Both the position numbers and the translations under genes were made by a program. Shown here one piece after another: positions 1-7,832 of a stretch of DNA of 62,536 nucleotides. The notes below the pieces were generated by a model. That model saw only the letters and a program-made list of their open reading frames with translations. It was not told where the DNA came from and ran no database searches. The DNA is taken from NCBI GenBank assembly GCA_964461135.1, contig CAYWTB010000019.1:1-62536 (forward strand). Reading direction: 5' to 3'. The stretch's first letter is position 1. Each line of letters opens with the position of its first letter. The stretch comes from RQOF01 sp964461135 (GTDB lineage Bacteria > Calditrichota > Calditrichia > RBG-13-44-9).

Positions 1-5
1 CATAC

Positions 6-347
6 TCATACGATAACTTTTGCGGAGTTAAGGGCATAATCATTAAAATTATATTCTGTTCCGAAACGAACCTGCCCAAAGTTGGGGATAACAAAAACCG
101 GTCGCTCCACATTGTTTATCATCTGATACTGATAATTCACGGCAGGTAAAAATTCTGACATGGATTTCCATTCATTCAGCTCCTGTTGCCTGAGATCCTG
201 TTCCTGAATTTTCAGTTCAAGGTTCCGGTCACGACTGATACCCACCACATCATTCCAGGTGAGTGTAATTATTTGCTGTGCCAGGGTTTGCGAAATCAGC
301 ATAAAAAATAGTGCTATACTCATTAACTTATAAATACGGGAAATCAT
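6..347 (-). CDS. TolC-family outer membrane efflux protein, N-terminal fragment
   Basis: The 113 residues start with a signal peptide (hydrophobic stretch, then LAQ before the mature part). The mature start, with a leading 'LTWNDVVGISRDRNLEL' segment followed by a glutamine-rich helix, is typical of TolC-type outer-membrane efflux channels. Family members are usually 400-500 residues, so about three quarters is missing. The frame meets a TGA at 6-8, almost at the window edge, so the gene is either broken or the edge sequence is faulty. It lies 23 bp downstream of the TetR gene on the same strand, the usual regulator-then-efflux order. The periplasmic adaptor and pump genes would lie off the left edge. 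The family call rests on the N-terminus alone. Confidence 0.6.
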   Translation of the reverse strand: MISRIYKLMSIALFFMLISQTLAQQIITLTWNDVVGISRDRNLELKIQEQDLRQQELNEWKSMSEFLPAVNYQYQMINNVERPVFVIPNFGQVRFGTEYNFNDYALNSAKVIV

Positions 348-370
348 AGATACCGCCTCCGTCAGATCGA

Positions 371-973
371 TTAATTAAACAAATGAGTTTTCCAGAACTG
401 GAAAAGTTTTACTAATATCTGTTCACTCATGGCTTCCCGGTCATTTAAAAACAAATGCCGCATGAGTAGTTGGTTGAGTGTTCCGATAATGGTACTTGCC
501 AAAATAGTGATATCAGTTTTTTCTGCGATATATCCCCGTTTCTGACCGTCTTCCAGAAAATCAATCAGTTTCTGAAAGATTTCATTGCTGTAGTTAATTA
601 GGTCTATTCTGATTTTCTCCGGGACGGACATAATATTCAGCATGATGAAAAAGCGGATGAAGTAGGGATACTTTTCGATAAAAATTTTACGGGCTTCGAT
701 TATTCCCTGCACCTGCTCAAAGAAGTCAGACCGGTGGTTTATGTACCTGTCAATCAGCTCCTCTGAAATTGACCAGGAGTAGGCAATTAATTCATTCAAG
801 AGGGTTTCCTTATCCCGAAAATAATAATATAATGTCGGTTTACCCACACCCACCTGCTCACAGATCTGGCGAATGGAAACTCGATCGTAGCCTTCGGTGG
901 CGAACAGTTGGGCGGCAGTTAGGAAGATGCGGGTTTTGGTGTCCTGTTCAGATAAGCTGGTTCTTGATTGCAT
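371..973 (-). CDS. TetR/AcrR-family transcriptional repressor
   Basis: This 200-residue protein has the standard TetR architecture. An N-terminal helix-turn-helix spans about residues 15-60, with the signature ending 'VGKPTLYYYFRDKETLL'. A helical ligand-binding domain without recognisable ligand specificity follows. It heads a minus-strand operon with the TolC-like gene. A 6-4-6 inverted repeat of TetR type sits 32-47 bp upstream of the start codon (1005-1020), so autoregulation together with efflux control is likely. The inducer cannot be read from the sequence. Confidence 0.93.
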   Translation of the reverse strand: MQSRTSLSEQDTKTRIFLTAAQLFATEGYDRVSIRQICEQVGVGKPTLYYYFRDKETLLNELIAYSWSISEELIDRYINHRSDFFEQVQGIIEARKIFIEKYPYFIRFFIMLNIMSVPEKIRIDLINYSNEIFQKLIDFLEDGQKRGYIAEKTDITILASTIIGTLNQLLMRHLFLNDREAMSEQILVKLFQFWKTHLFN

Positions 974-1004
974 TTAATGCTCCGTGTTGATTTTTTATTG
1001 TCTA

Positions 1005-1020
1005 TACCGAATGGTCGGTA
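1005..1020. promoter_or_regulatory. Putative TetR operator
   Basis: TACCGA-N4-TCGGTA is a perfect 6-bp inverted repeat with a 4-bp spacer, directly upstream of the tetR gene. TACCGA/TCGGTA half-sites are common in operators of AcrR/TetR repressors of efflux operons. It is the only such dyad I noticed in the 974-1307 gap, which supports it as the repressor's own site. Confidence 0.7.
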
Positions 1021-1307
1021 AAGATACTTAAAAAAATTTTGACTTGTTCCCTTTATTTTTTTTCTGCGTTCATCCTATCCTTTAAATCCATATAAAATAC
1101 CTGGCTGAAGTTCACTTCGGTTTCACATTTGGGAAATTGGTGGGCTATTTTATTTCAATTATTTTCTGCTTTCCCAATTCTTCTGGTTAACGGATTGATA
1201 TAAAATTCTGTACCTCTGTTGTTTAAGTAAATCATGCAAATTGGAATTGGCTTGTGAAAACGCTGAAAAGTCTCTAAATTTTTTACGGAAAAAATGAGGA
1301 AAGTAAG
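1021..1307. other. Intergenic region between tetR and rmlB
   Basis: AT-rich spacer between divergent genes. Apart from the TetR operator just to its left, I see no gene, repeat or RNA. A TATAAA-like stretch near 1198 could be a -10 element for the dehydratase gene, but I could not find a convincing -35 box. Confidence 0.5.
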
Positions 1308-2315
1308 GTGAAAAGAATTCTGGTTACAGGCGGTGCCGGCTTTATTGGAAGTAATTTCGTACGCTATATGGTTAATAAATACTCCGATTATAAAATCACG
1401 GTTCTGGATGCCCTGACCTATGCGGGTAACCGGGAAAATCTGCAGGATCTGGAAACACGGTCTAATTATGAATTTCAGCATGGGAATATCTGTGATAAGA
1501 CGCTGGTGGAAAAACTGGTACCTGAATGCGAAGTTATCATCAATTTTGCTGCAGAAACTCACGTAGACCGCTCCATCCTGGAAGCCGGAAGTTTTATTCA
1601 GACAGATGTGGTAGGGACCTTTAATCTTCTGGAAGCCGCCAGGAAATTTAAGACAGACCGCTATATTCAGATTTCCACCGACGAAGTATTTGGCTCAATA
1701 GACCGAGGATCTTTCACGGAACAAAGTCCCCTGCAGCCCAATAGTCCATATTCAGCCAGTAAGGCCAGCGGTGATCTCCTGGTCAGGGCTTATTACAAAA
1801 CCTACGGTCTTCCCGCCATAATAACGCGGAGCTCCAATAATTACGGACCTTACCAGTATCCGGAAAAACTGATACCGCTTTTTATCACCAATGCCATGGA
1901 AGATAAGGCACTCCCTCTTTACGGAGATGGTAAAAATGTTCGGGACTGGTTGTATGTTCTGGATAACTGCGAGGCCATCGATGTGGTTCTGCGTGAAGGA
2001 AAGGCAGGCGAAGTGTATAATATTGGCGGCGGAAATGAGATGCAGAATATTGAGATTACCCGACTCATCCTCCGGTTGCTTTCCAAACCCGAATCACTGA
2101 TTAAGCCGGTCCAGGACCGCCTGGGTCATGACCGCCGATATTCGGTAAGTATTGATAAAATCAAACAGCTGGGATGGAAACCCCGCCATGCTTTCAATGA
2201 AGCTTTGCAGGAAACAGTTCAATGGTATGTAAATAATGAAGACTGGTGGCGAAAGATCAAGGAAAAGCAGGAATCTTTCAAAAAATTTTACCAGGAATAT
2301 TATAAGGGTCGTTAG
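1308..2315 (+). CDS. rfbB: dTDP-glucose 4,6-dehydratase
   Basis: This enzyme converts dTDP-D-glucose to dTDP-4-keto-6-deoxyglucose in dTDP-rhamnose and related deoxysugar pathways. The 335 residues fit the family. The NAD-binding motif TGGAGFIGSNF is at the N-terminus. The catalytic STDEVFGS segment (Thr-Asp-Glu) and the YSASK motif (YxxxK) follow, with SSNNYGPYQYPEKLIP in the substrate domain. The start is a GTG preceded by GAGGA. The other rhamnose genes (rmlA, rmlC) are not adjacent; an RmlD-like reductase lies at 25.4 kb. The gene converges with the SPL-like gene so closely that the two stop codons overlap (2312-2315). Confidence 0.95.
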   Translation: MKRILVTGGAGFIGSNFVRYMVNKYSDYKITVLDALTYAGNRENLQDLETRSNYEFQHGNICDKTLVEKLVPECEVIINFAAETHVDRSILEAGSFIQTDVVGTFNLLEAARKFKTDRYIQISTDEVFGSIDRGSFTEQSPLQPNSPYSASKASGDLLVRAYYKTYGLPAIITRSSNNYGPYQYPEKLIPLFITNAMEDKALPLYGDGKNVRDWLYVLDNCEAIDVVLREGKAGEVYNIGGGNEMQNIEITRLILRLLSKPESLIKPVQDRLGHDRRYSVSIDKIKQLGWKPRHAFNEALQETVQWYVNNEDWWRKIKEKQESFKKFYQEYYKGR

Positions 2316-3502
2316 TATTTAAAATTGACTTTGCGGTCATCTTGAAAATTTGCAATTGAAATGGGCTGTCTGTATATTTCCCGCTGAGGTTCGGGCAGCT
2401 GTAAGTCCGGGAATTTCCTGTAAAGCGAGGTAGCAAAACACCAGTCAACTTCCTGATTATTCCCGGGGCTCATTCCCAGTACTTTTTGCCATAGGTCCTC
2501 ACTTTCCATACAGAAATACATGAACACATCTCCGATATACCGGCGGATCGCTTCCACAATAACTTTGTACATCTGCTGCCGCAACGGTTTAATATACCGT
2601 ATTTTTCCATCCAACCCGCTGATCTGTTCTCCCGACAAAATCGGTGTGCGGGGGAAACGTTGGCGGATAATATCTTTAAGGTGCGGTGGAAAACGAAAGC
2701 TTCCCAGGCTTATCCAGGCAATTTGAGGAGCCCTAACATGTTCAGCCAGTTGCTGAACCAGTTGTGTGTAACCGGTTTCCCACCCGCCGTAATGGAGAAT
2801 GGGATCGAAATGCCATCCGATCTTATATCCCATATCAGCGGCTTTCCGGGCAGCGGTCAGACGTTTCGCCAGGCTGACGGCTCCATGCTCTTCGGCCTTT
2901 ACCAGCTCGGCTGGATTCACCGACCAGGATAGAATAACGCGCCGGGGTGGGAGAGCTGACAAATGTCCGATATGATTGGTTTTGCTCTTAAGCTCCAGCA
3001 GTACATTGGGAAGCGCCTGGATTTTGGGGATAATCTCTGATGCCACTCCCGTAACGGGATCCAGTGCCAGGCTGTCGGTTAGTTCTCCCGTGCCAATCCG
3101 CAGTATCCGGCCGGGATTGAGCCGTGATACCGATTCGATTTCCTGCAGGATATTATCAGTATTGGTGAAGACTGAAATCACAGGATTGTTAATGTAACCC
3201 TGCAGAACACAATAAGAACAATCAATGGGACAATTTGTGGTTTCATTAATGACCAGATAGTTGCAGCAGCGGTAACTTTCCGCTGTTCCGGGACACGGCT
3301 TCAGAAAACGACCTTTAAAGTGAGCGAGCCAAAGGTTTTTTTTCCCCTCTTTCAATAACCAGTGTGAACTATCTTTCAGGAAGATGTCATCATCCGGGAT
3401 AATGGTAAAGGGAACCCGGGGAAAATGAGAAAGAATGCGCCGGGTAATCTTGTTCTCCGCAACCTTTGCACTGATATAAATATGGGAAAATCTGAAATTC
3501 AT
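2312..3502 (-). CDS. Spore-photoproduct-lyase-like radical SAM protein
   Basis: This 396-residue protein has the radical-SAM CxxxCxxC motif at Cys91/Cys95/Cys98 (NCPIDCSYC), the same spacing and nearly the same numbering as Bacillus SplB. Family features such as 'LQGYINNP' and 'GTGELTDSLALDP' follow. True spore photoproduct lyases use a cysteine at about residue 141 as hydrogen-atom donor. Here the aligned segment reads GELTDS, with Leu at that place. The protein is therefore better named an SPL-like radical SAM protein; related SPL-like proteins in non-sporulating bacteria have no proven substrate. It sits alone on the minus strand. I am confident of the superfamily and not of the reaction. 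Confidence 0.85.
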   Translation of the reverse strand: MNFRFSHIYISAKVAENKITRRILSHFPRVPFTIIPDDDIFLKDSSHWLLKEGKKNLWLAHFKGRFLKPCPGTAESYRCCNYLVINETTNCPIDCSYCVLQGYINNPVISVFTNTDNILQEIESVSRLNPGRILRIGTGELTDSLALDPVTGVASEIIPKIQALPNVLLELKSKTNHIGHLSALPPRRVILSWSVNPAELVKAEEHGAVSLAKRLTAARKAADMGYKIGWHFDPILHYGGWETGYTQLVQQLAEHVRAPQIAWISLGSFRFPPHLKDIIRQRFPRTPILSGEQISGLDGKIRYIKPLRQQMYKVIVEAIRRYIGDVFMYFCMESEDLWQKVLGMSPGNNQEVDWCFATSLYRKFPDLQLPEPQREIYRQPISIANFQDDRKVNFKY

Positions 3503-3615
3503 TTCTCGGATTATCAGATTGAATTACGGTTAGTCAAGCATCATCAAGGAATATAATGCATGGATTTTACGCTGAATTCCTGACTTTATTCTGAATAAAA
3601 GGGGCAATTAAAATT

Positions 3616-4650
3616 TTAACTCACCTTCTTTATGGAGGAAGATGATACATCTTTCCCGACCTGCTCTTGCTGGCCATCCACTGCAATTTGATTCATCACG
3701 TCCAGAAATAGAGTTACCAGTGCCGGATCGAACTGGGTACCTGCATTCTTCTTAATTTCTTCCAGAGCCTGCTGCCTTCCCCTGCCTTTGCGGTATACAC
3801 GGTCCGATGCCAGCGCTTCATAGGCATCCAGAATGAAAAGAATGCGTGAAAAAAGCGGGATGGCATCCCCTCGAAGTCCATCGGGATATCCCTTGCCGTC
3901 AAAGCGTTCATGATGATGACGAACAATAGAGGCCACTTCGGAGAGCTCCTCGATTTCTCCAAGGATTTCACTGCCGATCCGCGGATGGTCTTTGGCCTTG
4001 TTCATTTCCATATCTTCCAGGCTGTCCGCTTTCTTTAAAATGTTATCCGGCATCCCTATTTTTCCGATGTCATGCATGGAAGCTGCCAGCTGCAGTGTGT
4101 AACGCTGTCCGTTTTCCAGATTCAGTTTATCTGCCATCGACATGGCAAGCTTTACCACCCGCTGGGAATGACCATAGGTGTAAGGGTCCTTGGCATCGAG
4201 TGCGCGCATAAGCGCTTTTAAAGCTTTAAAGAGAGTATCCGCTTTATTTTCCTGCAACTTTTTCTTTGCCAGATATTTACGCTGCAGGTTTCGTTCAATG
4301 ACTACCGGAAGTTCTTCTATGCTGACCGGTTTTACGATATAGTCGCTTACCCCGATTTCCAGTGCCTTTTTTACCAGAGAAATATCGTTCATTCCGGTAA
4401 TAAGTACAATGGGAATATCAAGATACATTTTTATGATTTGCTGGGCCAGATCCAGTCCGCTCATGCCGGGCATTTTCAGATCCGACAGGATGATATCCAG
4501 TTTTTTCTGGCGAACGATATCCAGCCCTCCGGTAGCGGAATAAGATAAATATACATTGTATTTCAGATGATTCAGGGCGTAGGCGATCATCTCGCCATAA
4601 TCGATATCGTCTTCTATAATTAAAACGGTCTTTTGTTTTTCTTCAGTCAT
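3616..4650 (-). CDS. Response regulator with HD-GYP domain (RpfG type)
   Basis: The 344 residues hold two domains. A CheY-like receiver (about 8-125) carries the acidic pair Asp14/Asp15, phospho-acceptor Asp57, Thr85 and Lys107. A C-terminal HD-GYP domain (about 140-320) has His193-Asp194 in MHDIGKIG, the triple histidine 245-247 and Gly-Tyr-Pro 254-256. HD-GYP enzymes usually hydrolyse cyclic di-GMP, and the key residues look intact. The ATG overlaps the stop of the upstream acyl-CoA dehydrogenase gene (TAATG), implying translational coupling. No sensor kinase is nearby. Confidence 0.94.
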   Translation of the reverse strand: MTEEKQKTVLIIEDDIDYGEMIAYALNHLKYNVYLSYSATGGLDIVRQKKLDIILSDLKMPGMSGLDLAQQIIKMYLDIPIVLITGMNDISLVKKALEIGVSDYIVKPVSIEELPVVIERNLQRKYLAKKKLQENKADTLFKALKALMRALDAKDPYTYGHSQRVVKLAMSMADKLNLENGQRYTLQLAASMHDIGKIGMPDNILKKADSLEDMEMNKAKDHPRIGSEILGEIEELSEVASIVRHHHERFDGKGYPDGLRGDAIPLFSRILFILDAYEALASDRVYRKGRGRQQALEEIKKNAGTQFDPALVTLFLDVMNQIAVDGQQEQVGKDVSSSSIKKVS

Positions 4651-5819
4651 TATGTGAATGCCTCAATTCCTGTTAAGTGATTACCAATTATTAAGGTGTG
4701 AATATCATGGGTACCTTCATAGGTTTTGACAGACTCCAGGTTGCACATATGCCGCATGGACTGATATTCCGCAACGATTCCGTTTGCCGCCAGGATATCC
4801 CGGGCCAGCCGGGCTATTTCCAGTGCCTGGAAAACGTTATTTCGTTTGGCCATGGAAACCTGCACATGATTCATTGTCCCCTGATCTTTTAAGCGTCCCA
4901 GCTGCAGGACCAGCAGTTGCCCTTTGGTCATTTCCGTTGCCATATACACCAGTTTTTCCTGCACCAGCTGAAATGAAGCGATCGGTTTATCGAATTGGAT
5001 CCGTGTGAGCGAATAATCCAAAGCTTCATGGTAACACGCCATTGCTGCTCCCAGAGCACCCCAGGCGATTCCATATCTCGCCTGTGTTAAACATGCTAAT
5101 GCATTTTTCAAGCCGGTTGTTCCCGGCAGGATATTTTCCGCGGGAATGCGGCAATCCTGAAATACCAGCTCGGAGGTGACCGAAGCACGCAGGGAATGTT
5201 TGTTTTTTATTTCAGGGGCAGAGAATCCGGGAGTATTCTTTTCCACCAGAAAACCTCTCACAATACCATCCAGCTTTGCCCAGACTACTGCCACGTCGGC
5301 AATGGTTCCATTGGTGATCCACATTTTCGCGCCATTTAGTATAAAGGAGTCACCCTCCCTGTTCGCAGTGGTCTTCATTCCTCCCGGGTCGGAACCAAAA
5401 TCCGGTTCGGTCAGACCAAAACAGCCAATTTTTTTCCCCGAGGCCAGCTGGGGGAGCCATTGTTGTTTTTGACGGTCATCGCCCCAGGTAAAGATAGGAT
5501 ACATGACCAGAGCCCCCTGCACGGAAGCGAAGCTGCGCAGGCCGCTGTCGCCGCGTTCCAGTTCCTGCATAATCAAGCCATAGGCTACATTGTTAACCTG
5601 CGCACACCCATATTCCTGCGGAAGGTTGGATCCCAGAAAACCCAGACCGCCCATTTCGGGAACCAGCTGCAGCGGGAACTGCGCATTTTGGTAGGCGGTT
5701 TCTATAACAGGAAGCACTTTACGGCTTACCCATTCACGCACGGTTTCCCGAATCATTTTTTCATCGTCATTTAATAAATCATCCAGGGCATACAGATCCA
5801 GGCCGTGGTAGGTCTTCAT
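4650..5819 (-). CDS. gcdH: Glutaryl-CoA dehydrogenase-type acyl-CoA dehydrogenase
   Basis: This flavoenzyme oxidises and probably decarboxylates glutaryl-CoA to crotonyl-CoA, passing electrons to ETF. Glutaryl-CoA dehydrogenase features are strong: ELERGDSGLRS (substrate-carboxylate Arg/Ser region), FGLTEPDFGSDPGG at the FAD site, and TYEGTHDIH with the catalytic Glu preceded by Tyr as in decarboxylating enzymes. I place the start at the ATG at 5819 (MKTYHGLDLY), preceded by AAAGGA. A longer in-frame extension to 5933 would run into clpX and encodes an unrelated hydrophobic peptide. It follows clpX by 88 bp and is coupled to the HD-GYP regulator. No ETF genes are in the window, but an ETF:menaquinone oxidoreductase-like gene lies at 37.5 kb. 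Confidence 0.9.
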   Translation of the reverse strand: MKTYHGLDLYALDDLLNDDEKMIRETVREWVSRKVLPVIETAYQNAQFPLQLVPEMGGLGFLGSNLPQEYGCAQVNNVAYGLIMQELERGDSGLRSFASVQGALVMYPIFTWGDDRQKQQWLPQLASGKKIGCFGLTEPDFGSDPGGMKTTANREGDSFILNGAKMWITNGTIADVAVVWAKLDGIVRGFLVEKNTPGFSAPEIKNKHSLRASVTSELVFQDCRIPAENILPGTTGLKNALACLTQARYGIAWGALGAAMACYHEALDYSLTRIQFDKPIASFQLVQEKLVYMATEMTKGQLLVLQLGRLKDQGTMNHVQVSMAKRNNVFQALEIARLARDILAANGIVAEYQSMRHMCNLESVKTYEGTHDIHTLIIGNHLTGIEAFT

Positions 5820-5907
5820 GCGTACAATCCTTTGATTAACATTCTGCGGGAAAGTGAAAAGAATGAAAAACGTAGGGAAGATATATATAAAAAAATAGTC
5901 TGGAACA

Positions 5908-7158
5908 TTAGGCAGATTTCTTTGATTTCCCATACTTTAAAACCGGTTCTGCTCCTCCTCCGATGACGTCCTCGGTAATCAGGCATTCGGTAACATTGTC
6001 CATGGAAGGCAGTTTAAACATAACATCCAGCATCACTTTTTCAATGATGGAGCGAAGTCCACGGGCACCAGTTTTATGTTTCAACGCCATCCGTACAATA
6101 TCGCGCAGGGCTTTTTCGGTGAATTTCAGTTCGATATCTTCCATTTCGAACAGTTTTTTATATTGTTTGATAATGGAATTCTTGGGTTCTACCAGGATAG
6201 AAAGCATTTCCTCCTCAGAGAGATCCCTCAGGCCAATCAGCACCGGCAGCCGTCCGATTATCTCCGGGATCAGTCCGTATTTCAGAAGATCTTCAGGTTC
6301 CACCATCTGGAACAATTCGGATTCACTCAGGTGTTTATGGGAACTGATCTCGGCACCAAATCCCATCAGTTTCTTGCCGATTCTCCGCCGGATTATATCT
6401 CCCAGGCCATCAAAGGCACCGCCCACAATGAACAGAATATTCTGAGTATTAATATTCACCATGGGAGCTTCCGGATGTTTTCGCCCGCCTTTGGGCGGAA
6501 TGGCAGCGATAGTTCCTTCCAGTATCTTCAGCAGCGCCTGCTGGACCCCCTCTCCGGAAACGTCTCGGGTGATTGACGGGCTGCCTGATTTCCGGGCGAT
6601 CTTATCGATTTCATCAATATAGATAATGCCCCGTTCGGTGGCTTCAATATCAAAATTTGCCGCATGGTACAGACGCACCAGAATATTTTCCACATCCTCA
6701 CCCACGTAACCGGCTTCGGTGAGGGTGGTGGCATCCGAAATAGAAAACGGAACATGAAGTAAACGTGCCAGTGTCTGTGCTAGAAGTGTTTTTCCCACAC
6801 CGGTTGGACCTATAAGAAGAATATTACTTTTTTCTATTTCAATATCTTCATTCCAGTTCCCCATCATTATCCGCTTATAATGGTTGTAAACTGCTACGGA
6901 GATTGCCCGTTTGGGAAGATCCTGACCGATCACGTATTCATCCAGGAAATTCTTGATTTCCTGCGGTTTGGGAAGGTCAAAACGGTTTACCTGGAACTGC
7001 TGGTATTGGGATTGCTTCAGAATCTGATTAGCGCTTCTGATACACTCGGTACATATGCTGGCATTGACTCCGGTGATCAGTTGTCCAACCTGGTCCGCAT
7101 GTTTTCCACAGAAGGAACAACGTGCTTCGTGGTCAAAACGCTGGTTTTTCTGTGTCAT
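5908..7158 (-). CDS. clpX: ATP-dependent Clp protease ATP-binding subunit ClpX
   Basis: ClpX is the AAA+ unfoldase that feeds substrates to ClpP. The 416-residue protein has the N-terminal zinc-binding domain (Cys14, Cys17, Cys36, Cys39), Walker A GPTGVGKT at 117-124, Walker B IIYIDEID, and the C-terminal AAA+ small domain ending in the GARGLR sensor-2 region. The ClpP-contacting loop reads MGF where IGF is usual. It is third in the conserved tig-clpP-clpX order, 39 bp after clpP. Confidence 0.97.
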   Translation of the reverse strand: MTQKNQRFDHEARCSFCGKHADQVGQLITGVNASICTECIRSANQILKQSQYQQFQVNRFDLPKPQEIKNFLDEYVIGQDLPKRAISVAVYNHYKRIMMGNWNEDIEIEKSNILLIGPTGVGKTLLAQTLARLLHVPFSISDATTLTEAGYVGEDVENILVRLYHAANFDIEATERGIIYIDEIDKIARKSGSPSITRDVSGEGVQQALLKILEGTIAAIPPKGGRKHPEAPMVNINTQNILFIVGGAFDGLGDIIRRRIGKKLMGFGAEISSHKHLSESELFQMVEPEDLLKYGLIPEIIGRLPVLIGLRDLSEEEMLSILVEPKNSIIKQYKKLFEMEDIELKFTEKALRDIVRMALKHKTGARGLRSIIEKVMLDVMFKLPSMDNVTECLITEDVIGGGAEPVLKYGKSKKSA

Positions 7159-7197
7159 TTCGTCGATCCGTTTTTATTCAGGTGAAGATTTATATGA

Positions 7198-7809
7198 TTA
7201 TTCTTTTATCTCGGAATCCTGATCAGTGCCCCGTTTAACCAGAATTTCGTCAATAATTCCGTATTCTTTAGCCTCACTGGAACTCATGAAAAAGTTTCGA
7301 TCTGTATCTTTGGCAATTTTATCCAGGAGTTGACCGGTTTTTTCTGCCAGAATTTCATTTAAACGTTCACGAATTTTTAAAATTTCTTTAGCATGAATAT
7401 CAATATCAGTAGCCTGACCCTGAACCCCTCCCATGGGTTGATGAATCATCACCCGTGCATTGGGAAGTGCAAAACGTTTTCCCTTTGTACCGGCTGCCAA
7501 TAACAGTGCACCCATACTGGCGGCCTGACCAATACAGGTTGTTACCACATCCGGTTTAATGTATTGCATTGTGTCATAAATTGCAAAACCTGATGTGACT
7601 ACTCCCCCCGGACTGTTGAGATAAAGATAAATGTCCTTGTCGGGATCCTCGGCTTCCAGGAAAAGTAACTGTGCAATTACCAGACTGGCAATATTGTCAT
7701 CAATAGGTGTACCCAGAAAAATAATTCGTTCTTTTAACAAACGAGAATAAATATCATAAGCCCGTTCGCCTCGTCCTGTCTGTTCGATTACCATCGGAAT
7801 TAGTGCCAT
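7198..7809 (-). CDS. clpP: ATP-dependent Clp protease proteolytic subunit ClpP
   Basis: The 203 residues match ClpP. The nucleophile is Ser98 in GQAASMGA and the histidine is His123 in MIHQPMGG. The third triad position is unusual: 49 residues after the histidine, where E. coli and Bacillus ClpP have Asp, this protein has Asn172 (KDTDRNFFMS, codon AAC). Listeria ClpP1 is a known ClpP with Asn at this place. AAGGTGAT precedes the ATG. The gene lies between tig and clpX in an operon. The family is certain, but the effect of Asn172 on activity is not. Confidence 0.97.
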   Translation of the reverse strand: MALIPMVIEQTGRGERAYDIYSRLLKERIIFLGTPIDDNIASLVIAQLLFLEAEDPDKDIYLYLNSPGGVVTSGFAIYDTMQYIKPDVVTTCIGQAASMGALLLAAGTKGKRFALPNARVMIHQPMGGVQGQATDIDIHAKEILKIRERLNEILAEKTGQLLDKIAKDTDRNFFMSSSEAKEYGIIDEILVKRGTDQDSEIKE

Positions 7810-7832
7810 ATAATCACCTTATGTTATTATCT

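Noticed and set aside
1155..1562. 135-codon minus-strand frame overlapping rfbB
   Set aside because: Lies opposite the well-supported dehydratase and its leader; looks like an antisense shadow.
4650..5933. Longer start for the glutaryl-CoA dehydrogenase gene
   Set aside because: The extra 38 residues are hydrophobic, unrelated to the family and overlap clpX; the ATG at 5819 has a ribosome site.
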